The notes below the pieces were generated by a model. It saw only the letters and a list, made by a program, of their open reading frames with translations. It was not told the DNA's origin and did no database searches. DNA of 64,000 nucleotides from JAIXWP01 sp965247015. Its GTDB lineage: Bacteria; Bacteroidota; Bacteroidia; Flavobacteriales_D; Sanyastnellaceae. Of this stretch, positions 35,709-44,357 are shown piece by piece (position 1 is the first letter of the stretch; every line of letters starts with the position of its first letter). The translations under genes and the position numbers were made by a program. The stretch lies in contig CBDFGG010000003.1 in the NCBI GenBank assembly GCA_965247015.1, positions 310,001 through 374,000 of the forward strand. Direction: 5' to 3'.

Positions 35709-37880
35709 TTATACGATGAATCGGGGTAAATGTATGATAAACTTTGTTCCATTTCCTACTTCACTTACTACTTCTATTTGGCCTTTATGCTCCTCTACAA
35801 TTCCCATCACAATTGAAAGTCCCAAACCGGTTCCTTCACCAACTCCTTTGGTAGTAAAAAATGGATCGAAAATTTTATCTTTTATCTCTTTTGGAATTCC
35901 AGAACCATTATCTGAAATCTCTACTCTGACAGACTTTTCCTGCACTGAGCTCTTTACTTCAATCACACGATCTGTAACAGTACGACCGGGTTGATCTGTA
36001 GCGGCTACGGCGTTTGAAATAATATTCATAAACACCTGATTCAACTTCCCAGGGAAGCACATGATCTCAGGCATATCTGAATTCAATTCTTTTACGATGG
36101 TCACATTGCCTTTGGTCATGCTCTTCAATACCACCAATGTGCTATTGATACAATCGTTGACATTGCTCGACACCAATGTGTCTCTATCCATGCGTGAGAA
36201 CACTCTCAAACCTCTTACGATCTCCGCTGTGCGGCGCGCTCCTTCTTCGATACCAGAAAGCAATTGATTTACTTCTGTCTTCAAATATGGAATGTCCAAA
36301 CGCTTCATCTTCGCTTTCAACTCTGGAAGTTTTTCCTTGAATTGAGATTCATCTTCTATCGCCGAATATTCATTCAATACTTCCAAAATATCTTCTACAT
36401 CTCGCTTCAACGGTTGTACGTTCGATGAAACGAAGTTGATCGGATTATTGATTTCATGGGCGATACCCGCGGTCATCTGACCTAATGATGCAAGCTTCTC
36501 TGCTTCCACCAGTTGGTTTTGAGTCAACTTCAAATTCTGAAGTGTGGTGCTTAATTCTTGATTGGCAACTTCAAGATCTATCGTACGCTCGTGTACCTTT
36601 AATTCTAATTGTACATTTTGCTCTTCGATGAGTCGTTGGTTTTCCGACATCACGGTGATCATTTTCTGCTGCGACTCGTCTTTCTCTTTCTTGAATTGGT
36701 TGATACGATCGGCAAGTGCGAATGAAAGCAATACAGTCTCTAGTGCGCTACCAATCGGCAATCCATAGTTGCTCAAATTATTGAACGGAATCACTCCGAA
36801 GTTACGCAATGCGAAAAGTGTAACACCTGCAAGGAAAATGACCCATGCTACCAAGAAGAATTTCGCCGGACGATATCCCTTGTATGCCGCCTTACCAGCG
36901 CTATACACGAGAATCAATGCAGAGGCTGCATTAAAATCTAGCAGTACATAACTCAAATTAATTTTTCCAATGAATGCACTCACCAATGCCACGCCATACA
37001 ATCCCATGTAGAAGAGCAATGCTTTATCGACATAAGGAGTGAATTTTTTTGTTTGAATAAAATGGCGGGAAAAGATCACCGTGGTAATACCGCTCAATGC
37101 CGGCACCACTACACTACTCAGCGCGGCCAGTTGGGCGCTATCAGGCCACAAATACTTTGCTGCGTATCCATTCAACACGAGTTGTGTTAGACCCACCGTG
37201 AGGATATATGCCACGTAATACAAGTACACTTTATCGCGCACCGTTAGATACACGAACAAGTTATAGATCAACATCACGAGCACACATCCTAAGTAAAGAC
37301 CGTAGAATAACTCTTTACGCGATTGCTCTGCATTGATATAGCGCTCAGTTCCGAGCTTTACAGGAAATACAATCTGCTCGCCTGTCTTGATACGTGCGAG
37401 GTATGTAGAAGATTGATTGGGCTGAATAAACAATTGGAAATTAACACCCGGATGATCAGAACCTCTTTCGGTATGTGATATTTTTTCACCACTTGAAACA
37501 ATGAGCCTTGGCTCTTTATCGATCACATAAATATCGATTTCATCCAACATCGGATTATCTACAAATCCAGAGATGAAGTAATCTTTCGATTCATTCTTCA
37601 CGGTGAATTTTAGATAAACGCTGCCATCCTTTGCACCGAGGTTCGGTACTTTTTTTCCAAGAACTTCAAATTCCTTTGATGCGATGATGGAAGGAATGTC
37701 TGTAGACGTGCCTTTATACAATGCAAATTCATCCAAAACAAAGTTGGTTCCTTTGAATGAATTGACTTGAGAAAATAAAGGGAAACTAGAAAATAGCGCT
37801 ACGGCTAAACATCCTACTACTAGGAGTAATTTAGATCTCGAGGCTATAGTGAACTTCAATAGGGTTGGTTTTTCCGACAT
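35709..37880 (-). CDS. 7TM-DISM sensor histidine kinase
   Basis: A 723-residue membrane kinase. A signal-like hydrophobic segment near residues 15-35 precedes an extracytoplasmic beta domain (DISMED2-like, about 40-180), then seven hydrophobic helices (about 190-390). A coiled coil follows, then HisKA with the H-box GQMTAGIAHEINNPINF near 470, and a HATPase domain with ISDNGSGIPKEI and GTGLGLSIVMGIVEEHKG near 690. 7TM-DISM proteins often sense carbohydrate-like or small ligands outside the membrane. The start at 37880 overlaps the upstream acyltransferase gene by about 50 bp; no better internal start was seen. Confidence 0.9.
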   Translation of the reverse strand: MSEKPTLLKFTIASRSKLLLVVGCLAVALFSSFPLFSQVNSFKGTNFVLDEFALYKGTSTDIPSIIASKEFEVLGKKVPNLGAKDGSVYLKFTVKNESKDYFISGFVDNPMLDEIDIYVIDKEPRLIVSSGEKISHTERGSDHPGVNFQLFIQPNQSSTYLARIKTGEQIVFPVKLGTERYINAEQSRKELFYGLYLGCVLVMLIYNLFVYLTVRDKVYLYYVAYILTVGLTQLVLNGYAAKYLWPDSAQLAALSSVVVPALSGITTVIFSRHFIQTKKFTPYVDKALLFYMGLYGVALVSAFIGKINLSYVLLDFNAASALILVYSAGKAAYKGYRPAKFFLVAWVIFLAGVTLFALRNFGVIPFNNLSNYGLPIGSALETVLLSFALADRINQFKKEKDESQQKMITVMSENQRLIEEQNVQLELKVHERTIDLEVANQELSTTLQNLKLTQNQLVEAEKLASLGQMTAGIAHEINNPINFVSSNVQPLKRDVEDILEVLNEYSAIEDESQFKEKLPELKAKMKRLDIPYLKTEVNQLLSGIEEGARRTAEIVRGLRVFSRMDRDTLVSSNVNDCINSTLVVLKSMTKGNVTIVKELNSDMPEIMCFPGKLNQVFMNIISNAVAATDQPGRTVTDRVIEVKSSVQEKSVRVEISDNGSGIPKEIKDKIFDPFFTTKGVGEGTGLGLSIVMGIVEEHKGQIEVVSEVGNGTKFIIHLPRFIV

Positions 37881-38583
37881 CCTCTGCGGTGATTTGTGAT
37901 GGATTTGTACGCAGATTAAAGATAAAGGTTCTCTCCGCATCAGAAGCGTTATTCATGAGCCTCACGTCGTCTTGGAAGGTCACGATCGCCACTTGCTTCT
38001 CGCTAGGGTATGGCAACACTCCATCGGTTCCCAATTCCTTCATTTTCAAAAAACCAAAACTCGCAGCCATGCGATAAGTGTATGGACTGCACAATGCAAA
38101 CATGCTCTTGATATTCAGCGAGCCCGCTACTGCAAATGCACAGCGAATGCTGAAAGTGCTACCGATGCCCATGCCCGCTACCACGGCGCTATTCCAGAGG
38201 CCGCAGATTTCTGCTGTGCCCTCAGCTCTCAATCCTTTTACCACATCATAAATACGCGGCTCTAAATAACCGATAGCTGATTCTAAAGGCAACTGCACTT
38301 CTGGTGTCGAAATCTGAATGCGTGCCCCGCCGTACGATTGCGTACCATCCAATGATTCTACCAATACCACATAGCAATCTGGATCTTCGATCCAGGCTGG
38401 ATTTGCGCTGGTCAATTTCAATCCATAACTCGACAAAACCTCCGAGTGTCCTTGGTGAAATTTAACGCTGGACGGAATATCGTCGGGTGCGCGGAATGCT
38501 CTGATCCGAATCTTCTCCGGACGCGCCACCTTACGAGTTTCCTCCAAATATTTATTGATTAATAATTGACGGGACATCGACAT
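37831..38583 (-). CDS. GNAT/FeeM-like putative acyltransferase of the ThiF-kinase operon
   Basis: A 250-residue soluble protein of uncertain family. The middle, around ARIQISTPEV (~96), AEICGLWNSAVVAGMGIG (~133) and IKSMFALCSPYTYRMAASFG (~168), follows the strand-helix pattern of the acyl-CoA N-acyltransferase fold, where the GMGIG turn would bind the pyrophosphate. This recalls N-acyl amino-acid synthases. It has no membrane segment. Its start overlaps the ThiF-like gene's end by about 30 nt and its end overlaps the kinase start by 50 nt, so the three are tightly coupled. A second ATG lies at 38577. Function is inferred only. Confidence 0.55.
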   Translation of the reverse strand: MSMSRQLLINKYLEETRKVARPEKIRIRAFRAPDDIPSSVKFHQGHSEVLSSYGLKLTSANPAWIEDPDCYVVLVESLDGTQSYGGARIQISTPEVQLPLESAIGYLEPRIYDVVKGLRAEGTAEICGLWNSAVVAGMGIGSTFSIRCAFAVAGSLNIKSMFALCSPYTYRMAASFGFLKMKELGTDGVLPYPSEKQVAIVTFQDDVRLMNNASDAERTFIFNLRTNPSQITAEDVGKTNPIEVHYSLEI

Positions 38584-39661
38584 AAATGCGGTCGGATTTA
38601 ATCGGTTCTTTTAATAATATCATTCTCGAGGTCATGGTCACCACTGCTCCACCAAGCGCTACATCAGAGCCCAATTGCGGCCATGTCGTAATGGTCTTGC
38701 CCACTTCGGCTAAACTCATTTTTCCTCGTTCTGAAATCTTTGTAATGTCCATGAATTGAAATAACAATTCACGTTTTTGCTGCTCGTTTAATTCATCAGC
38801 TTCGAGCAATTCTTTGCTGATTCTATCGTGCAGAATAGGATAATTTCTATCCACATCATAACGCTCGATATCGAGAATACCTCTATCGCTCAACTCCATC
38901 ACCACTGGTATTCCAAGCGGCTGACATTTTTTTCTAATCAATAATTTAATATCCGGACTATCACATTCTTCTACCACCAAATCCAGTCCTCCATCCGATG
39001 TGAGGTAGTCCATAATATTTTCTCTGGTCACCCCGTCGAGATACAATTTCACTTTGATGAATGGATCGATCTCCGCGATCTCGCGCTTCACGATTTCAGC
39101 CTTCATCAAACCGATGTGCTGCGCCCCGGTGCGTAAGCGATTCATATTGCTGAGCTCCAACGTGTCGAAGTCTGCTAATCTGATCTCTCCCGCTATTCGT
39201 TCCAACGCAATGGTCATTGCAACAGACTGACCTACGCTCAATCCAACTACTCCCACTTTTTTTCTGCGAAGTATTTCTTGTTCCTCAAGTGTGATCTTAT
39301 AAGCATTGCGAATCGTGCGCACTCTTACAAAATCATCTTCATCTAACAAATGAACAAGCGTGTTACGCCAAGGATAATAAACCCAAACACCGACTGAGTC
39401 TTCGCTTTGACCATTGAGTTTTTCCGCAATTTTTTCTGAATATTGTTCTTCTGAAAGCTTAAGTGAAGGATGTTCTAATTTGACGAGATCTTTCAATTGT
39501 GATTGAATGGTATTCACAACTATGCACTCAGGGTGCATTGTAAGCAACTTACTTAATGCTAATTGATCGGTTTCATTTTTCAAATAAAAAAACTGCACAT
39601 CACTTCCCACGGAAGTAATTGACGCACGATTTTTTAAATGAGTTGAAATCTCTTCGATCAT
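38552..39661 (-). CDS. E1/ThiF-like adenylyltransferase (Rv1355c-type ThiF domain)
   Basis: A 369-residue protein. Residues about 130-300 are a ThiF/E1 fold: nucleotide-binding KKVGVVGLSVGQSVAM near 135, and ADFDTLELSNMNRLRTGA near 163, matching the family's D-x-D-x-v-e-x-S-N-l-n-R. The ~125-residue N-terminal part is not recognised. The arrangement resembles the ThiF half of Rv1355c-like proteins, which in other genomes carry a C-terminal nitroreductase domain; here that domain is missing. No CxxC zinc pair is seen. E1-like enzymes adenylate a carboxyl end; the substrate is unknown. It is the first gene of the signalling operon. A GTG at 39670 is an alternative start. Confidence 0.75.
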   Translation of the reverse strand: MIEEISTHLKNRASITSVGSDVQFFYLKNETDQLALSKLLTMHPECIVVNTIQSQLKDLVKLEHPSLKLSEEQYSEKIAEKLNGQSEDSVGVWVYYPWRNTLVHLLDEDDFVRVRTIRNAYKITLEEQEILRRKKVGVVGLSVGQSVAMTIALERIAGEIRLADFDTLELSNMNRLRTGAQHIGLMKAEIVKREIAEIDPFIKVKLYLDGVTRENIMDYLTSDGGLDLVVEECDSPDIKLLIRKKCQPLGIPVVMELSDRGILDIERYDVDRNYPILHDRISKELLEADELNEQQKRELLFQFMDITKISERGKMSLAEVGKTITTWPQLGSDVALGGAVVTMTSRMILLKEPIKSDRIYVDVPSIINQ

Positions 39662-39777
39662 AAGTAACACTTGTCCATTTTAGAATGTATAAAGCTACAA
39701 CCTACATTGGTAAAGGGTAAGTTCCTTATGTTGCGTTATTAACATGAAAAGGTGAATAGAATCGGACGTTTCCGACC

Positions 39778-39785
39778 TAATTTTG
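39778..39785 (+). promoter_or_regulatory. Putative -7 box for the alpha/beta hydrolase gene
   Basis: TAATTTTG matches TAnnTTTG just 6 nt before the ATG at 39791, implying a very short leader. It sits in the divergent gap shared with the ThiF operon. A longer in-frame reading from 39752 would begin upstream of this box. Confidence 0.45.
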
Positions 39786-39790
39786 CAACG

Positions 39791-40615
39791 ATGATTCAGT
39801 ACGTCAGATCTTTCGACCAACGCATTCAACTCGCATATCGAACCTACGGTTCGGGCGATGAATGCACCCTTGCCTTTCATGGCTTTGGTCACCCCAAAGA
39901 GGATTGGGCCTTTATTGAGTCGGAAATTCCACCACATCAGCGATTGATTGCGGTGGATGTGATAGGACACGGCGAATCATTTTTCCCAGAAGAAAGATTA
40001 AAAAATCAGCCCCTTCAAAAAGATGAATGGAAGGAATTAATCGAGGCTATTTTAATTCAGGAAAAAATCGATCGATTTCATTTAGCCGGATATAGTCTTG
40101 GCGGACGCATCTCGATGGTGACCGCCGAATTATTTCCCGAAAGAATAAAATCAATGCTACTGTTCTCCCCAGATGGATTACACAAATCGGTTTTCTTTCG
40201 CTTCGCAAATGAATGGGCCCTCGGCCGCATCCTGTTTCGTTGGTTACTCACGCAGGTTCCACTTGTTGTCAAAATAGTGAAACTCATCGGCAAGACCCGT
40301 CTGGTGCCGGCTACGAAAATCAAATTTGTACTCTACCAATTAGAAAACAAAGATCGACTTGATAAAGTTAAAATCGTGTGGGCTGCGCTTTCTAAGCTTT
40401 GGCCAGATTTTGATCGGGTTTTTGTAAAAAATACAATAAGTAGAAAAAATACCATCGCCTTCGGAAAGCACGATCCCATCATCCTTCCAGCGTATGGCAA
40501 AGCTGTTAGAAATTATCCTGTAAAAATTGAAATCCTTCCGCTCGGTCACCGAACGTTGAAAAAAGAAGGAATTGATTTTTTGAAAAAATTAAATCACTGG
40601 CCGATGACCGAATGA
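39791..40615 (+). CDS. Alpha/beta-fold hydrolase
   Basis: A 274-residue cytoplasmic hydrolase. The nucleophile elbow is LAGYSLGGRISM near residue 99, the oxyanion strand is LAFHGFGHPKEDW near 28, and the catalytic histidine is in LPLGHRTLKK near 250; the acid is probably the aspartate in FGKHDPIILP. The substrate is not predictable, with small esters or thioesters most usual. Its stop codon directly abuts the stop of the convergent RluD-like gene with no spacer. Confidence 0.85.
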   Translation: MIQYVRSFDQRIQLAYRTYGSGDECTLAFHGFGHPKEDWAFIESEIPPHQRLIAVDVIGHGESFFPEERLKNQPLQKDEWKELIEAILIQEKIDRFHLAGYSLGGRISMVTAELFPERIKSMLLFSPDGLHKSVFFRFANEWALGRILFRWLLTQVPLVVKIVKLIGKTRLVPATKIKFVLYQLENKDRLDKVKIVWAALSKLWPDFDRVFVKNTISRKNTIAFGKHDPIILPAYGKAVRNYPVKIEILPLGHRTLKKEGIDFLKKLNHWPMTE

Positions 40616-41650
40616 TCATTCGGGTGTTGCGGTGTACTTTCTCCATTTTTCTAAAACCTCCGACATATCGTCTGGAAGGGCTTTTTCAAACTTCATCCAC
40701 GCGCCTGTGGTGGGGTGTTCAAACTCCAGCGATCGCGCGTGCAGCGCTTGTCTTGGAAGGATCTCAAAGCAGTTTTGTACAAACTGTTTGTACTTCGCAA
40801 ACGTGGTTCCCTTGAGCACTTTGTCTCCACCGTATTCTGGATCTCCAAAGAGCGTGTGCCCTTTGTATTTCATGTGAACTCGAATCTGGTGCGTGCGGCC
40901 GGTCTCTAATTTACATTCTACCAAGGTCACATACCCAAAGCGCTCGAGCACTTTGTAATGCGTCACAGCATGTTTACCGTATTCTCCATTCGGGAAAACA
41001 GTAAATACTTTTCGGTCTTGCAAACTTCTTCCGGTATTTCCAATGATGGTTCCATCGGCCTCGATGTCGCCCCAGACGAGGGCTACGTAACGACGCTCAA
41101 TGGTGCGATCGAAGAATTGTTTGGATAAATGCGTCAATGAATGATCGGTCTTCGCGATGACCATGATGCCAGTGGTCAGTTTGTCCAAACGATGGACGAG
41201 CCCCGGACGAGGTACGCCGTTCGAACTATTCTTCGGCAATTGATCGAAGTGAAACATCAATGCATTGACAAGCGTGCCGGTATAATTGCCGTGGCCCGGA
41301 TGCACGACGATGCCCGCTTGCTTATTCAAGATGAGTATTTCATCATCCTCATATAATATCTCTATCGGAATATCTTGAGGGATCAACTCGATTTCCCGCA
41401 CAGGATAAGGCAATTCGATGGTGATCACATCACGCGGCTTGACCTTATAACTGCTTTTTACGGGAACATTATTGACCTTCACAAAACCATCGTCGCACGC
41501 ATCTTGAATGCGCGTGCGAGAAGTTTTTTCTAAACGATCTACTAAAAATTTGTCTAATCGAACAAGGCCTTGACCTCCATCTGCTACGATGCGATGATGC
41601 TCAAACAACTCATCATCGTTCTCTAATTCGGGGAGGTCTTCGTCTTTCAT
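40616..41650 (-). CDS. rluD: RluA-family pseudouridine synthase (RluD-like)
   Basis: A 344-residue protein. An S4 RNA-binding domain (VRLDKFLVDRLEKTSRTRIQ, about 28-90) precedes the synthase domain. The catalytic aspartate is in GLVHRLDKLTTGIMVIAKT near 148, and RTHQIRVHMKYKGHTLFGD near 255 is the family's C-terminal motif. RluD-type enzymes make pseudouridines in helix 69 of 23S rRNA. An acidic N-terminal extension precedes S4. It is the last gene of the purL-PASTA-T9SS-rluD operon, 6 nt after its neighbour. Confidence 0.92.
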   Translation of the reverse strand: MKDEDLPELENDDELFEHHRIVADGGQGLVRLDKFLVDRLEKTSRTRIQDACDDGFVKVNNVPVKSSYKVKPRDVITIELPYPVREIELIPQDIPIEILYEDDEILILNKQAGIVVHPGHGNYTGTLVNALMFHFDQLPKNSSNGVPRPGLVHRLDKLTTGIMVIAKTDHSLTHLSKQFFDRTIERRYVALVWGDIEADGTIIGNTGRSLQDRKVFTVFPNGEYGKHAVTHYKVLERFGYVTLVECKLETGRTHQIRVHMKYKGHTLFGDPEYGGDKVLKGTTFAKYKQFVQNCFEILPRQALHARSLEFEHPTTGAWMKFEKALPDDMSEVLEKWRKYTATPE

Positions 41651-41656
41651 TTTAGA

Positions 41657-43534
41657 TTAATGAATCATCAATTTTTCTCTGGAAACAACATTGTCTCCAT
41701 CCTTCACCACTAGCAAATACGTACCACGAGAAAAATCATTCACCGATAATTCTACACTCGATTGACCGCTAGAGCGATCGCGATATACTGCCCTTCCTGC
41801 TAAATCAAAAATGGAAATATCGAGCGGTCGTTCGGTCGAAAGACCATCGATGCGCACGTTGTCTGATGCGGGATTCGGATAAATATTCAAATCCAACATC
41901 GCGATTTCTTCTACTCCAACTGGACCTGTTTTCGCCGCTCTGAATACCGGACGAACCATCAACGAACCTGTGATTTGTGATTGCTGCCAATTGCCATTGA
42001 ACAACTTGTAGAAAAGCTTTCCAGTATTATTATCGATGTTCTTGTCATTACCGACGTTGTATCGCACGAATGAACTCTGCGACCATCCCACGTAGAATGT
42101 TCCGCTTACTACTACTGTATCATCGAAAGGATAAAAAGTAAACAGATCATATCCATCTTGATAATACTGCGGATTGTGCGATGTAAAGTTTTCGATGATC
42201 TCTGATCCAGGAAGTCCGCCTGCATCATTCCATACACGGAGTACAAATGAATTTGCCGATGGGTTATAGCCCGATGGTGTCCAATGCACATAGATACCGA
42301 GCAAGGTATCTTGAATCGCTGATTGGAAGCGGTAAGCCACTTGTGCACCCGCGCCTTCTACGGTGAATGCGCGCTCTGCGCTGCCATCATCGTAGGCGTA
42401 ATAGTTTACAAATTTCTGCTCGAAACACGTCGTATCGTTTTGCGGATAGGCATCTGTTGGATTGTGGTACACACAAAAATTAAACGTCGCACAACTATCG
42501 TTCACTGTTGGATCGAAAATCAAATTGTTGAGATTGCCCGTGCGCACGATTTCCTGAAGGCCATTGTCATTAACGTTAAGATCTTGTCCGGGAAAATTCT
42601 GTGCTGCTTGGTCCTCGTACTGCAGCTTCCAGCCCGATGCGATGTTTTCTGTTGGACCTAAATTATTCTGATAAAACGTAAAGTTGTCTGCCATGAATGC
42701 CTGCGGGTCCGACTGATAGTGGTTCCAAGGCATCGAAGTATAAGTGTTCAATAATGTGTTGATGGGATATTGCTGCGCCACATCATCGTACACAAAATTT
42801 TCCGGATCGATATTCTGATCGAGAATCACATAGTCGATATGCCAGTGATCCCAGTTGCCGCTCAGGGTAGAGTGATTTCTAAAACGGAATTGAAAACCAT
42901 CTAAGAAAAATTCAGGACCAACGATGGGAATAAATACACGCGTAAATCCTTCTGTATTTTCTCCTGCTTTCGCCCATTGCTGAAACCATTGTCCGCCCGC
43001 ACCAAATGGAGAATAGAAATCGAGATACAATGAATCTTCTTCTTCTGGAGCGTTTCCTTCTCCTTGCCCTTGGTAGTGAAATACGAGATAGAGGTTGTCT
43101 ACTTCTGAATAGCCGCTCAAATCAATCTTCTTCGAAGTAAGGGTGTCTGCAAAGCCTTCATCAAATTCATCTACGAAATTGTAAGGATATCCTGTTTCGT
43201 CCATTCCATCGAGAGTGGCTACACCGATGCTCAATGGACTCACTGCAAACGTATTGTTGATGCGTGCCTTCTGATCTACCCAACGCTGCCAAGATTCAGG
43301 AATCGTGGGATCATTGGTAGGAAGAGAATAGCGTGAAAAATCGTCGAAGAATGGAATGGATAATGATCCCCCACCACCGCCTCTTTCAGAGCGTTCTTCG
43401 AGATCGCGCTCCAATTTATACTGCATGTTTTTGTAGGGATCAAAAAACAAGAAGGTCTCTGAAACCTGCGCCTGGCCGATAAAGCCAGTTATTGTAAAAA
43501 CTACAAAAAGGGTAAGGGATATACAATACTTCAT
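41657..43534 (-). CDS. T9SS-secreted protein with sorting domain, function unknown
   Basis: A 625-residue protein with a signal peptide (MKYCISLTLFVVFTITGFIGQAQ); the ATG at 43534 is preferred to one 8 codons upstream. The region after residue 65 (IPFFDDFSRYS) and around WDHWHIDYVILDQN near 235 resembles a MAM/lectin-like beta-sandwich found in many Bacteroidota surface proteins. A second beta domain spans about 380-520. The C-terminus is a T9SS sorting domain (LDLNIYPNPASDNVRIDG). Its place between a PASTA gene and rluD is odd for a surface protein, but the short gaps show one transcript. Confidence 0.85.
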   Translation of the reverse strand: MKYCISLTLFVVFTITGFIGQAQVSETFLFFDPYKNMQYKLERDLEERSERGGGGGSLSIPFFDDFSRYSLPTNDPTIPESWQRWVDQKARINNTFAVSPLSIGVATLDGMDETGYPYNFVDEFDEGFADTLTSKKIDLSGYSEVDNLYLVFHYQGQGEGNAPEEEDSLYLDFYSPFGAGGQWFQQWAKAGENTEGFTRVFIPIVGPEFFLDGFQFRFRNHSTLSGNWDHWHIDYVILDQNIDPENFVYDDVAQQYPINTLLNTYTSMPWNHYQSDPQAFMADNFTFYQNNLGPTENIASGWKLQYEDQAAQNFPGQDLNVNDNGLQEIVRTGNLNNLIFDPTVNDSCATFNFCVYHNPTDAYPQNDTTCFEQKFVNYYAYDDGSAERAFTVEGAGAQVAYRFQSAIQDTLLGIYVHWTPSGYNPSANSFVLRVWNDAGGLPGSEIIENFTSHNPQYYQDGYDLFTFYPFDDTVVVSGTFYVGWSQSSFVRYNVGNDKNIDNNTGKLFYKLFNGNWQQSQITGSLMVRPVFRAAKTGPVGVEEIAMLDLNIYPNPASDNVRIDGLSTERPLDISIFDLAGRAVYRDRSSGQSSVELSVNDFSRGTYLLVVKDGDNVVSREKLMIH

Positions 43535-43547
43535 GCTCGGTATGTGG

Positions 43548-44345
43548 TTAAGGGCCATCTACTGGTTCCGTGGTACAAGGCGTATTGAAGAGCTTGAAGT
43601 CAACAATTTTTCCAGCTTGCACACCCGGAGCTTCAGGATCAAACGGCGGGTCTTGTTCGCAGATGCGCCCAACGGCAGAATCCGCCGAAGATTGCACATC
43701 ATACATAAAAAACGCCTGCCCCATTAAATTCAATGTATCCAGTCTGGTCATGGCTTCGCTGTAAGTGAGACCGACCAAGTTTGGTATTCTTACCAACTGA
43801 TCCACTGCTGTCCCTACTGTGAGCACCACTTTGTTTCCTCTTGGAATCTTATCTCCTGGGCGAACCTTCTTCCCTTTGTAAGTAATACTGATCACTGCTC
43901 CCACCATGCTATTGTTGGGAACATACTTCGTATCGAACTCGATGCCTTTGTTCTTTAGCTTGATAATCGCCACTTGTGCAAAGTCGCCTTCTTTGATATT
44001 GATGGTTTCTTGCGGTGGCTCGATGCGATAAACGGTCACAAAAACTTGACGACCTTCTTTCACTTTTGATTCAGGTGCAGGGTTTTGTTCCAAGATGGTT
44101 CCACCCTTTGCATCCTTCACGAATACACTATCCACCACGAGGAATGTCAAGTCCATATCTGCAAGCACTTGCTCTGCTTCTGCAGCGGTCATACCTTTCA
44201 AATCAGGTACAGACACCTGCTGGCCGTGATCGGTATACCACCATAGAAATACCCATGATACAATCAGCACCACGAGGTAAATTCCTACAATGCGCATTAA
44301 GATCTTGCGCCCTTCTTTGGACTTGATATATCCGAAAAAACTCAT
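43548..44345 (-). CDS. PASTA-domain membrane-anchored protein
   Basis: A 265-residue protein with one transmembrane helix at about 16-36 (RIVGIYLVVLIVSWVFLWW). Three PASTA-type repeats follow outside the membrane: VPDLKGMTAAEAEQVLADM near 47, an internal degenerate one near 120-180, and IPNLVGLTYSEAMTRLDTL near 188. PASTA domains usually bind peptidoglycan or muropeptides. There is no kinase domain, unlike Firmicutes Stk proteins, which is the usual Bacteroidota form. It lies 12 nt after purL and 13 nt before the T9SS gene. Confidence 0.9.
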   Translation of the reverse strand: MSFFGYIKSKEGRKILMRIVGIYLVVLIVSWVFLWWYTDHGQQVSVPDLKGMTAAEAEQVLADMDLTFLVVDSVFVKDAKGGTILEQNPAPESKVKEGRQVFVTVYRIEPPQETINIKEGDFAQVAIIKLKNKGIEFDTKYVPNNSMVGAVISITYKGKKVRPGDKIPRGNKVVLTVGTAVDQLVRIPNLVGLTYSEAMTRLDTLNLMGQAFFMYDVQSSADSAVGRICEQDPPFDPEAPGVQAGKIVDFKLFNTPCTTEPVDGP

Positions 44346-44357
44346 AAGCGATAAGCG

